Shown in pieces: positions 1-6,798 of a DNA stretch of 9,251 bases. The DNA lies in assembly GCA_035476635.1 (NCBI GenBank), contig DATILI010000324.1:1-9251 (forward strand), written 5' to 3'. Under the pieces are notes generated by a model. The model was not told the origin of the DNA. It did no database searches and saw only the letters and a list, made by a program, of their open reading frames with translations. How positions within the stretch are numbered: the first letter of the stretch is position 1; every line of letters begins with the position of its first letter. This DNA comes from DATILI01 sp035476635 (GTDB taxonomy: Bacteria > Pseudomonadota > Gammaproteobacteria > Burkholderiales > Burkholderiaceae_C). Made by a program: the position numbers and the translations under genes.

Positions 1-2996
1 ACCACTAACGGAAAGTCCGGCACGCCCTGCGGCACGATGGTGACGGGCGACTGGGAGCCGCGCGTCAGCTCCTTGACGCGCTCGGAGATGTGCAGGTCCA
101 GCATCTTGTGGGTGACCCGCCCGGTGCGACCGCGGTCCGCCAGGCCGCTGACGCCTTCGACCACGGCCTTGGTGAAAGCGCCGTTGCCCCATTCGGGCGA
201 CTCCTGCGCTACTTGCCGCCCGGTGGATGCGGCGAACACGATCACGCCGTTTTCGGCACTCGAGAGTTCGTTGACGATCGCCGTCAGGTCGTTGGGGATG
301 GCGCGCCGGCCGGTGCCCAGTACGTTGCCCGAATGGCAGGTATCGACAAAGAACAGTACCTTGCCCGGCAAGGCCGACAGTGTGTTCTTGATCTCGGTGA
401 AGATCACGCCAGTGCGCTTGAGCTTGTCGGGCTCCACGTCCTGCGGCAGGTAGTAGTAGACGCCGTCGCTGTCGTTCACGCCATGCCCGGCGAGGAACAC
501 CATGCCGACGTCGCGGCTGGTCATCTCGCGGCGGATCCACTCCAGGCCGTCCAGTACGTCGTCGCGCTTGGCGCCGTCATCGGTCAGCAGCTTGACGACG
601 ACCTTGCGATAAAGCCCCACCTGGGATTTGAACGCGGCGGCAAAATCCCCCGCGTCCTTGGCCGGGAAGTCGAGCGTGATGGACGGGTTGCGGTAGCGGC
701 TGACGCCGATGGCCAGCACATACAGGGCGGGGCGCAGGTCGCCTGCAGCGGCGGCGGGGGAAGGGGCGATGAGGCTGGCGGCTGGTGGTGCGACCGGACG
801 GGGTGGCGCTTGCGGGCGTGCGTTCGCAAGTGCAGGCGCCACCGGGGCCGCCTGCGCAACGGGCGCTGCCCAGCGCAGCCGCAGCAGCGCCGGCGTCGAA
901 AAGCCGTGCCGGTTCTCGGCAAACACCATGACCTCCGCGTCCTGCGACGGCAGGGGCACGCGCAGCTCATGGCGTACCTCGTCGACGCCCGGCGGGGCGC
1001 GCGGCAGGGAGCGGCCGCCGGGCACGTCGATCACGCTGCCGTTGACCCGCACGCGCAGGCTGGTGGCCGGCGCGTCGGCCGGCGCGCGCACGGTCACGGC
1101 AATGCGTACCTCGGGCGCGGCCACGCTGCCGCCGTCGACGGGCGAGAGCAGGGTCACTACCGGCGGCAGTTGCTGCGCGACCCTGGCCGCTTCGAGCTTG
1201 CGCCCGGCCTCTTCGTTGGCGGCACGCAGCGCAGCCGCACCGTCGCCCAAGGCCAGTACCTGGCTGATCACGTCGGGCCGGAAGAAGTTGGCGCGAAAAC
1301 GCGAGCCGGCGAAGAAGTCGGCCGCGCGCAAGGGCCCGCGGTCAATGTGCCAGCCGATCAAGTCTTCACCGCCGGGGCTGGCCGCGTAGTAGCCCTGGGG
1401 CGTCCACGCCACCCAGCGCTTGCGGTCTGCGTGCGGCAAGAACGCCAGTTGCTCGGCGCCGTCCTTCGCGCGGTACCAGCGGATGCTGCCGTCACTGAAG
1501 CCCGCCACTACCCAGCGGCCGTCTTGCGACTGGCTCACCTGCCAGGTACTGCCCGGTGCCGGCAGGTGCCATTGCTCCTTGCCGTCGCGGCCGAAATAGC
1601 GCACATGAAAGCTCGTGCCCAAAGCCAGCTGGTTGCCGGCAGCGTTGACGGCGGCCGACAAGGCCACCTCGTTGGTGTCCAGCGCAATGCGGCGCTGGTT
1701 CAGCATCGGCTGCGTGCTCTCGAACCAGGGGCCCAGCACCATCTCGCGGCTGGAAGCCTGGCTCGCCGGCAATTGCGCACCGGTGCCGGCCCAGTCCATT
1801 TGCGTGAAGTCGAAGGCCTGCGTTTGCGGGTCGCCGTAGACCAAGCCAAAGCTGGCGGCCGTGCCATCGGGCGCAAGGCGAAACGTGGCGCGGTCGCCGC
1901 GAAAGTCGGCCAGCCCCGGTGGCGTGTAGCTGATCCTTTCGCCGGCCGGCGACAGGACGCCCCAGGCCGGATCGGCCGCGGCGAAGAGCAGGCGGCCATC
2001 GGCAAGCGCACGCAGGCCGACCACGGTATTGGCGGCCAATGTGCTGTCGGCAAAGGCGCCGCGCCCGCCGTCGGCCCAGCGGCGCAGGCCGTGCTGCCCT
2101 TCGGCGCGCTTCCAGGAGCCGGCCGCCAGCAGTTGGCGGCCGTCGGCCGACCAGGCCAACGCGCTGAAATTGCCGTTGCCAACGCCGGCAACCGAGGGCG
2201 CATAGGCCGGCCGCAGGCTGGTGGCGTCAACCACCGCGATGGCGGGACTGTCGGCAAAGCTCACCGCAAGTCGGTGGCCCTCGGCGCCGGCCGCCTGCGG
2301 GGAAAAGGCCACGGCAAATGGGCGCTGTCCTGCCTGCAGCCGTTCGCTGGCGAGCAGGCGCAGGGGCGGTGCACCCGTCGGGCCGAGGCTGTAGAGGCGC
2401 ACCAATCCGTCAAACGAGGAAGTGACCAGGCGCTGGCCGTCACGCGAGAAATCCGCGCCGTAGGACTCGCCGTCATAGTCGCGGTCGGCACTGGCTTCTC
2501 GCGCGGTGCGCCAGCCGTCTTCGCTCGCATACAGTCGAATTCCCTGCTTGCCCCAGAGGCTGACCAGGAGCAGCTTGCCGTCGGGCGAGAACGCGAGGTG
2601 CGTGATGACGTTGGGCAGGCCGGCCACGCGGTGCACGAGTTGGCCGGAGCTGCGGTTGAACAGGTAGACCTCGTTTTCCTTGGACCAGCCGCCGGTGGCG
2701 ACCAGGTTTCCGTCCGGGCTGATCGCCACGGCGTAGAGCTTGCCCTCGTTGCCAGCGCCCGCCGGCGGACGCAGGGTTTGCAGCAGGCGGCCGGTGGCCA
2801 GGTCCCAGACGCGCGCGGTCTTGTCTTCAGCAGCGGTGACCGCAAGCCGGCCGCCCGCGTCGACCGACACAGCGCGAATCGGCGCGGTATGCGTGCCGGA
2901 TTCGATGCGCAAGACCGGTGTCGGTTCCGCCGCGCCGGCCGGGGCGCCAAGGCACAGCAGCAGTGCGAGGACAGGAACAAGCAGGCGACGGGGCAT
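1..2996 (-). CDS. Secreted WD40-repeat protein with C-terminal caspase-fold (peptidase C14) domain, C-terminus beyond the window edge
   Basis: Open from ATG 2996 to the left edge, 998 codons visible. Seen: a Sec-type signal peptide at residues 1-22 or so (MPRRLLVPVLALLL, then a GAPAGAA cleavage region). Degenerate WD40/beta-propeller repeats follow at about 36-345 (first repeat includes SVDAGGRLAVTAAEDKTARVWD) and about 440-510. A conserved-looking linker with WTPQGYYA lies at about 530-580, an Ig-like strand-rich segment at 611-705 and a Pro/Ala-rich hinge at about 712-752. The caspase fold starts at about 756 (YVLAIGVSRYRNP). His838 in VFLAGHGVND and Cys887 in DTCHSGN form the catalytic dyad. 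Family knowledge: bacterial C14 proteases (orthocaspases) usually cleave after basic residues. The last visible residues (SPVTIVPQGVPDFPL) look close to the natural C-terminus. The signal peptide implies a periplasmic or exported enzyme; its substrate is unknown. The start lies 21 bases after the stop of the OmpA-like gene and has no good Shine-Dalgarno, so translational coupling is likely. Confidence 0.93.
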   Translation of the reverse strand, partial: MPRRLLVPVLALLLCLGAPAGAAEPTPVLRIESGTHTAPIRAVSVDAGGRLAVTAAEDKTARVWDLATGRLLQTLRPPAGAGNEGKLYAVAISPDGNLVATGGWSKENEVYLFNRSSGQLVHRVAGLPNVITHLAFSPDGKLLLVSLWGKQGIRLYASEDGWRTAREASADRDYDGESYGADFSRDGQRLVTSSFDGLVRLYSLGPTGAPPLRLLASERLQAGQRPFAVAFSPQAAGAEGHRLAVSFADSPAIAVVDATSLRPAYAPSVAGVGNGNFSALAWSADGRQLLAAGSWKRAEGQHGLRRWADGGRGAFADSTLAANTVVGLRALADGRLLFAAADPAWGVLSPAGERISYTPPGLADFRGDRATFRLAPDGTAASFGLVYGDPQTQAFDFTQMDWAGTGAQLPASQASSREMVLGPWFESTQPMLNQRRIALDTNEVALSAAVNAAGNQLALGTSFHVRYFGRDGKEQWHLPAPGSTWQVSQSQDGRWVVAGFSDGSIRWYRAKDGAEQLAFLPHADRKRWVAWTPQGYYAASPGGEDLIGWHIDRGPLRAADFFAGSRFRANFFRPDVISQVLALGDGAAALRAANEEAGRKLEAARVAQQLPPVVTLLSPVDGGSVAAPEVRIAVTVRAPADAPATSLRVRVNGSVIDVPGGRSLPRAPPGVDEVRHELRVPLPSQDAEVMVFAENRHGFSTPALLRLRWAAPVAQAAPVAPALANARPQAPPRPVAPPAASLIAPSPAAAAGDLRPALYVLAIGVSRYRNPSITLDFPAKDAGDFAAAFKSQVGLYRKVVVKLLTDDGAKRDDVLDGLEWIRREMTSRDVGMVFLAGHGVNDSDGVYYYLPQDVEPDKLKRTGVIFTEIKNTLSALPGKVLFFVDTCHSGNVLGTGRRAIPNDLTAIVNELSSAENGVIVFAASTGRQVAQESPEWGNGAFTKAVVEGVSGLADRGRTGRVTHKMLDLHISERVKELTRGSQSPVTIVPQGVPDFPLV

Positions 2997-3017
2997 AAAA
3001 CGCGCCGTCGGCCGCCA

Positions 3018-4313
3018 TCAAACGCACGCGGCTGCGGGCTTGAACTCGATGCGCCGATCCAGCGCATCCGAAGCGTCGTCGCGGCCCGTGCCCACCATGA
3101 CCTGCTTGGAGCCCATGCCCTGGCTGACCACACGCTTGGCAAGGTCCTTGTTCAGCGTGACCATGCGCTGGCGCACATACTCGGCGCGTTGCAGCGAGAC
3201 GGTTTCGTTCATGCGCTCGGCGCCGCCGCGGCTGGCATGGCCGGCCACCGCGATGCAGGAGGTGTTGCTTTTGGCGGCCTGCTGCGCGATTTCGCGCACC
3301 CACATGTCGTAGGGGCTGCCGTCGACCGCGAATGCCGTGCCGCCGGGGCGGAAGTTGAACTTGACCGCCAGGCGCTCGCCCGCCAGCCCATACTGGACCA
3401 CCTTGCCGAACGCCTGCATCGCCGCCGCGCGGTTGCCCAGCTTGAGTTGGGTCAGGTAGATGCCGGCATGCACGCGCGGCTGGTCGCCTGCGGGGTTGCG
3501 CAGCACTGCGTTGTACAGGGCCAGCGCGTCGCGGTACTTGCGGGCGTTGTAGGCGCGCATGGCCTCGTCGATGGTGGTGGCGGCCACGACCTTGTCGATA
3601 TAGGCCGGGTTGATCGGGTCGCCGGCCTTGGTGCCCTGGCATGTCCGGACATAACCTTCGACGATCTTGTCGTTGACCCACAGGGGACTGTCGCGGAAGA
3701 AGGGCATGGGCGTGGCGTCGACGCCTGAAGTCTGCGAGCGCGCGAAGCCCTTGCTGACGATCTTGCCGGTCCGAAGATCAGCCAGGGCAAAGCAGATGCG
3801 GTAGGCGTCGCGCTCGCCTTCCGCCTTGCCCTGCAGGTTGATGGGGGTGAAGGTGCCGACCATGATCAGCGGCAGGGTCGCCACATTGGGTGCGCTGAAC
3901 GCCTTGATCTCGTACTGCGGGAAGGAAGTCTTGACCAGGTTGACCACTTCCTGCTCCATGGCAGCCGTGGCCAGCGACTGGATGTGGGTGGTGCCGTCCA
4001 CCAGCGGGTCGATCACCAGGCTGTACTTCTGCCCGGGCGGGAGTCCCGCCTTGCTGAACACTTCGCGCGCGGCCGCCATGACGGCTTCGTTGTGGGGCAG
4101 CGCGACGATGGGCGCCGCGGGCGGGGCAGCCGGAGGCGAGGCGACCGTGGTGGTGGCCTGTGGCGGCGGCGACATGGGCACCGCCGCGGACGGTGCGGCG
4201 GGCTCCGGACTGGCGCAGGCGCCAAGCCACAGTGCGCCACCTAGGCAAAGTGCAAGATGGAAACGGCTCTCGCTGCGTGCGGCGAGTGGCAACCCAACAT
4301 GTCTGGACTTCAT
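3018..4313 (-). CDS. Outer-membrane lipoprotein with C-terminal OmpA-like domain
   Basis: 431 residues. Seen: a hydrophobic signal ending in lipobox LGAC with Cys33 as the predicted lipidated residue, then a Pro/Ala-rich tether (about 34-72). A globular region of unknown family spans about 75-240. Residues 245-310 are helical and TPR-like (YNARKYRDALALYNAVLR). The OmpA-like domain is at about 316-426 (GHASRGG, NETVSLQRAEYV, DALDRRIEF). In OmpA relatives the GxxD aspartate and the RA arginine contact diaminopimelate of peptidoglycan. Here the arginine is present (Arg376) but the aspartate position is Ser361, so peptidoglycan binding may be weakened or altered. The pattern at about 98-190 (VIDPLVDG, LIMVGTFTPI, ALADLRTGKIVSKG) resembles LpoB/CsgG-type periplasmic domains, a low-confidence inference. 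A strong GGAGGT lies only 3 bases before ATG 4313. It is followed in the same frame by the caspase gene, probably as one operon. Confidence 0.93.
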   Translation of the reverse strand: MKSRHVGLPLAARSESRFHLALCLGGALWLGACASPEPAAPSAAVPMSPPPQATTTVASPPAAPPAAPIVALPHNEAVMAAAREVFSKAGLPPGQKYSLVIDPLVDGTTHIQSLATAAMEQEVVNLVKTSFPQYEIKAFSAPNVATLPLIMVGTFTPINLQGKAEGERDAYRICFALADLRTGKIVSKGFARSQTSGVDATPMPFFRDSPLWVNDKIVEGYVRTCQGTKAGDPINPAYIDKVVAATTIDEAMRAYNARKYRDALALYNAVLRNPAGDQPRVHAGIYLTQLKLGNRAAAMQAFGKVVQYGLAGERLAVKFNFRPGGTAFAVDGSPYDMWVREIAQQAAKSNTSCIAVAGHASRGGAERMNETVSLQRAEYVRQRMVTLNKDLAKRVVSQGMGSKQVMVGTGRDDASDALDRRIEFKPAAACV

Positions 4314-4361
4314 GGGACCTCCGAGACGGGACGAGTATCAGTCTGCCTGAGCTTGTAAGAA

Positions 4362-4390
4362 ACTGTAGCATCAGCGTCCTGAAAACCCAA
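4362..4390 (-). promoter_or_regulatory. Candidate sigma-70 promoter for the OmpA-lipoprotein/caspase operon
   Basis: On the minus strand an extended -10, TGC followed by TACAGT (4367-4362), lies 17 bases from a weak -35 TTGGGT (4390-4385). Transcription would start near 4355, giving a leader of about 42 bases with the GGAGGT site at 4322-4317. The -10 matches the consensus at four of six positions and the -35 only at three, so the call relies on the extended -10, the spacing and the position in a 103-base gap. Confidence 0.35.
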
Positions 4391-4407
4391 GCGAGCAAAC
4401 CCGCTCG
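4382..4407 (-). terminator. Weak candidate terminator after the Tat-signal gene
   Basis: On the minus strand, just past the stop at 4417, CGAGC and GCTCG pair across a six-base loop (4407-4392), followed by CTTGGGTTTT. The stem is only five pairs and the T tract is interrupted, so it may only attenuate. It overlaps the candidate -35 of the next gene. Confidence 0.25.
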
Positions 4408-4416
4408 TGCGCGCGC

Positions 4417-5058
4417 CTAGGCTGGCGTGCGCAGCCCCTTGACGCTTGCCGCACCGGGCAAGGCCCAGTTCATCAGGGCCTGCTCCACCGCCGGCCCGTT
4501 GGCCTTGAGCCAGTCGCTCATCTCGGGCCCGGCGGCCTTGCCGTACACGCGGTGCGAAACCACCACGACGAAGCCCAGGCCCTCGTGCAGCAGGCAGCGT
4601 GCGAACACCGCTTCCAACAACTGGGGGTTGCCCAGCACGGCAACGATCAGGTGCTCCGCAGGGCGCTCGGCTGTGCGCGGTTGCGAGCGGGTCTGCAGGA
4701 TCTTGCCGTGCCGCTGGTAGTTGCCCAGCACCTGGTTCGCCACCTCGGCCAGTTGCTCGCCGCGCACGACCGACGCGTGCACGTTCAGCGTGACCATGTT
4801 GCGCCACGCGGCCAGGTCGTCTTCGCCTTGCGGCGTGAATTCATGCTGGCCTTGGTTTGACCAGCGGTGCATGAAGCCGACGCCGCGAAACGTGAGCTTC
4901 AGCGGCGCTTGAGGCTGGCCCGCCCCGGCTGCCCGGGCGCGCGGCTGCGCCAAGCCCAAGGCCAAACCCGCCCCCAGCGCGGCAAGCAGCAGATGCCTGC
5001 GGGGGACGGCGATGGATGGTGCGCGCTGGGGATGTGCGCTGCGCTTGCGTTCGGACAT
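4417..5058 (-). CDS. Unknown exported protein with a Tat-like signal peptide
   Basis: 213 residues from ATG 5058. An in-frame ATG at 5097 would add 13 residues, but 5058 is preferred because AAGGAG sits five bases upstream. Seen: a charged N-region, twin arginines at 20-21 in PRRHLLLAAL, a long Ala/Leu-rich hydrophobic stretch and an ARA cleavage motif at 41-43. This is a plausible Tat or Sec signal. The mature part begins with a beta-like segment (LKLTFRGVGFMHRW). It then has an alternating strand/helix pattern including MVTLNVHASVVRGEQLAEVANQ, HLIVAVLGNPQLLEAVF and GLGFVVVVSHRVYG, ending near a short helix and LRTPA. I do not recognise a family and see no catalytic motif. It is transcribed in the same direction as the OmpA-like lipoprotein and caspase genes, 103 bases upstream of them. 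All three encode exported proteins, but the gap holds a candidate promoter, so operon membership is uncertain. Confidence 0.85.
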   Translation of the reverse strand: MSERKRSAHPQRAPSIAVPRRHLLLAALGAGLALGLAQPRARAAGAGQPQAPLKLTFRGVGFMHRWSNQGQHEFTPQGEDDLAAWRNMVTLNVHASVVRGEQLAEVANQVLGNYQRHGKILQTRSQPRTAERPAEHLIVAVLGNPQLLEAVFARCLLHEGLGFVVVVSHRVYGKAAGPEMSDWLKANGPAVEQALMNWALPGAASVKGLRTPA

Positions 5059-5063
5059 GCTGG

Positions 5064-5069
5064 CTCCTT
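5064..5069 (-). promoter_or_regulatory. Ribosome binding site fixing the start of the Tat-signal gene
   Basis: AAGGAG on the minus strand, five bases before ATG 5058. The longer alternative from ATG 5097 would place this site inside the coding sequence, so it decides for the shorter protein. Confidence 0.7.
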
Positions 5070-5096
5070 CGGATGCAGGATGCCGATCTTGCGACA

Positions 5097-5111
5097 CGCT
5101 GGATTCCAGCG
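5097..5111. promoter_or_regulatory. 15-base palindrome in the divergent intergenic region
   Basis: CGCTGGA and TCCAGCG are perfect inverted copies around a single T. The site lies 39 bases upstream of the Tat-signal gene start and about 170-185 bases upstream of the predicted sigma-54 transcription start. That distance suits an activator site for sigma-54 or an operator for the leftward gene. Function is inferred from symmetry and position only. Confidence 0.35.
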
Positions 5112-5254
5112 CGTTTCGGGGGCCGCGGGCTTTCGTTTCAATTGTTGGCGGTGCTTCAAATAGTCGACGAAGCCGTGTCGGAAAACTTTACAATGCGCTG
5201 CGAAATTCAACGCGAGATCAGCCAAGCCATTGATTTCAAAAAGGGTTTATCTGT

Positions 5255-5270
5255 CGGCACAACACTTGCT
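5255..5270 (+). promoter_or_regulatory. Sigma-54 (RpoN) -24/-12 promoter of the PEP-CTERM gene
   Basis: CGGCACAACACTTGCT fits the consensus TGGCACRNNNNTTGCW except for the first base. The invariant GG (5256-5257) and GC (5268-5269) are separated by exactly ten bases. Transcription is predicted to start near 5281, giving a leader of about 23 bases that contains the Shine-Dalgarno GGGAG at 5294-5298 before ATG 5304. Family knowledge: PEP-CTERM genes in several beta-proteobacteria are transcribed by RpoN with the PrsK/PrsR two-component pair. Confidence 0.8.
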
Positions 5271-5303
5271 GGGTTGGCTGCTTCCACTTCCATGGGAGTC
5301 CTT

Positions 5304-5918
5304 ATGCGTTTGAACTACAAAATTTCTTCTGCGCTCGCAGCCATCGCGTTCGCGGTATGCGCTGCCCCGGCTCAGGCGGACTACGTGTTCTCCGGTGCGG
5401 GAATGAGCGGCAATCTCGCGCCGGGCGTTGAGTCCTGGAGCTTCAACTTCGACGGCGGCGCGGCAGCCGGAAGCCCAGGAAACAATTGGGGCTCTCCGGG
5501 CGTCGGTGCGGGCCTCAGGCCCTACAGCCGTGCGGAGGCCGCCTACGGCTTTGACATCACCTTCGTCGGCGGAAGCGGGTTCCTGGCGGGCTCGGTCGCC
5601 ACGGGCAACGGCGCGGCTTGTGCTGGATCGACATTCGGCGGCACCACCTTCTGCACCATCAGCGACACGAACATTTGGATTGCTACGGTGGTTGACGCGA
5701 ACACCATCGCCTTTCGTGCCCAGGACGAGAGCTTTGTCCTGGAGACCGGCCAGAACTACTTCGTGAACATCTTTTTCGCCGGTGCCACGCCCACCAGTTT
5801 CAGTGGCCGCTGGCTCACTGAGTTCTCCCCGGACCCAGGCACGGTCCCCGAACCGGGCACGCTGGCTCTGCTGGGGCTGGCTGCAGCGGCACTGGCCCTG
5901 ACGCGCCGCAAAGCCTGA
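5304..5918 (+). CDS. PEP-CTERM sorting-signal protein (exosortase substrate)
   Basis: 204 residues. Seen: a Sec signal peptide ending in APAQA (cleavage after residue 25) and a Gly/Ala/Ser/aromatic-rich mature region of beta character. There is a Cys106/Cys117 pair that could form a disulfide. The C-terminus is a classic PEP-CTERM: VPEPGT (Pro-Glu-Pro at 182-184), a hydrophobic helix at about 186-199 and the basic tail RRK. Family knowledge: the tail is recognised by an exosortase (EpsH/XrtA) in the inner membrane, and the protein is then delivered to the surface or to the exopolysaccharide matrix. No exosortase or polysaccharide gene is in the window. ATG 5304 is chosen because GGGAG lies five bases upstream and the signal peptide begins there; an in-frame ATG at 5292 would add four residues. 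The mature region matches no enzyme family I recognise. It probably forms a single-gene unit with the sigma-54 promoter and the terminator downstream. Confidence 0.93.
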   Translation: MRLNYKISSALAAIAFAVCAAPAQADYVFSGAGMSGNLAPGVESWSFNFDGGAAAGSPGNNWGSPGVGAGLRPYSRAEAAYGFDITFVGGSGFLAGSVATGNGAACAGSTFGGTTFCTISDTNIWIATVVDANTIAFRAQDESFVLETGQNYFVNIFFAGATPTSFSGRWLTEFSPDPGTVPEPGTLALLGLAAAALALTRRKA

Positions 5919-5931
5919 TCGCTTCTCCCCT

Positions 5932-5968
5932 GGTGCCCTCCGGCGCAAACCGCCTGGGGCACCTTTTT
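5932..5968 (+). terminator. Intrinsic terminator of the PEP-CTERM gene
   Basis: GGTGCCC (5932-5938) pairs perfectly with GGGCACC (5957-5963). An inner GGCG/CGCC helix closes a short A-containing loop, and TTTTT (5964-5968) follows directly. It starts 13 bases after the PEP-CTERM stop. On the opposite strand no T tract follows the hairpin, so it should work mainly rightward and protect the convergent exonuclease gene from read-through. Confidence 0.88.
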
Positions 5969-5994
5969 GCTGAGCTGCAGCGACGACGACCGAT

Positions 5995-6798
5995 TCAAAC
6001 CTCGAATTCGTAGTCGACCGTGATCGGCGCGTGGTCGGAGAACTTCTCGGCCTTGTAGATCGCCTCGCTGCGCGCCAGCGCCGCCATGGCCGGCGTGGCC
6101 AGGTGGTAGTCCAGCCGCCACCCGACGTTGTTCGCGTAGGCCTGGCCGCGGTTGCTCCACCAGGTGTAGGCGGTGTCCGTGGCATCGGGCTGCAGCTGGC
6201 GGTAGACATCGACCAAACCGGTTTCGCTGAGCAGCCTGGTCATCCAGGCGCGCTCCTCGGGCAGGAAGCCGCTGTTCTTGCGGTTGCTGCGCCAGTTCTT
6301 GAGGTCCATTTCCTTGTGGGCAATGTTGATGTCGCCGCACAGGATGAACTCGCGCGACTTCTTGAGTTGCACCAGGTACGGGTCGAACTCGTCCAGGAAG
6401 CGGAACTTGGCCTGCTGCCGCTCTTCGCCCGAGGAGCCGCTCGGAAAATAGCAGCTGACGACGGAGAACTTGCGCTTGGGCGTGTCAAAGCGCAACTCGA
6501 CATAACGCCCCTCCGCGTCGAATTCGGTGGAGCCATAGCCGACGATCACTTCACTGGGCGCGTGCCGGCTGTAGACCCCGACGCCGGAATAGCCCTTTTT
6601 CTCGGCAAAGTGAAAATACCCCTGCAGCCCGGCCAGTTGCTCGAAGCGGCCCTGCACGTCGGCGGCTTGCGCCTTGACCTCTTGTACGCAAATACAATCC
6701 GGCTTGGTTTTGGCGATCCAGGCTTCCACGCCCTTGGTGGTGGCGGAGCGGATGCCGTTGAGGTTGAGGCTGGTGAGTTTGAACAAGGAATTTCCCAT
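5995..6798 (-). CDS. xth: Exodeoxyribonuclease III (AP endonuclease family)
   Basis: 267 residues, matching the roughly 268 of E. coli XthA. It belongs to the Mg2+-dependent exonuclease-endonuclease-phosphatase fold and acts in base-excision repair, incising 5' to abasic sites and degrading 3' ends of duplex DNA. Seen in order: LNLNGIR (11-17), metal-binding Glu40 in VQEVKAQ, GYSGVGVYSR (69-78), Asp156 and Asn158 in CGDINIAHKEMD, FLPEERAWM (178-186), WRLDYHLA with Asp230, and the catalytic Asp255-His256 in SDHAPI. The C-terminus is complete. ATG 6798 has no Shine-Dalgarno on its upstream side. A TTG at 6786, giving protein starting FKLTSLNLNG with GGGA six bases upstream, is a reasonable alternative. 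The gene is divergent from pyrE with no intergenic space and convergent with the PEP-CTERM gene. Confidence 0.95.
   Translation of the reverse strand: MGNSLFKLTSLNLNGIRSATTKGVEAWIAKTKPDCICVQEVKAQAADVQGRFEQLAGLQGYFHFAEKKGYSGVGVYSRHAPSEVIVGYGSTEFDAEGRYVELRFDTPKRKFSVVSCYFPSGSSGEERQQAKFRFLDEFDPYLVQLKKSREFILCGDINIAHKEMDLKNWRSNRKNSGFLPEERAWMTRLLSETGLVDVYRQLQPDATDTAYTWWSNRGQAYANNVGWRLDYHLATPAMAALARSEAIYKAEKFSDHAPITVDYEFEV

Noticed and set aside
90..3728. A 1212-codon open frame on the plus strand opposite the caspase and lipoprotein genes
   Set aside because: The minus-strand frames carry signal peptides, a lipobox, WD40, caspase and OmpA motifs. The plus frame is low-complexity, rich in Arg/Gly/Ala/Gln/His, has no recognisable domain and spans two genes. 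Long antisense frames are expected in DNA of this GC content.
5164..5194. Possible sigma-70 promoter, TCGACG with TACAAT, on the plus strand
   Set aside because: The -10 is good, but the -35 is weak and the spacer is 19 bases. The sigma-54 site nearer the gene explains transcription better.
5016..5303. Upstream extension of the PEP-CTERM reading frame by 96 codons
   Set aside because: It has no signal peptide at its start. It runs over the divergent gene start and the sigma-54 promoter, and a normal signal peptide with Shine-Dalgarno begins at 5304.
6674..6698. Possible pyrE promoter inside the exonuclease gene, TTGACC with TACAAT
   Set aside because: The spacer is only 13 bases and no other -35 at 16-18 bases fits, so it is not supported as a sigma-70 promoter.
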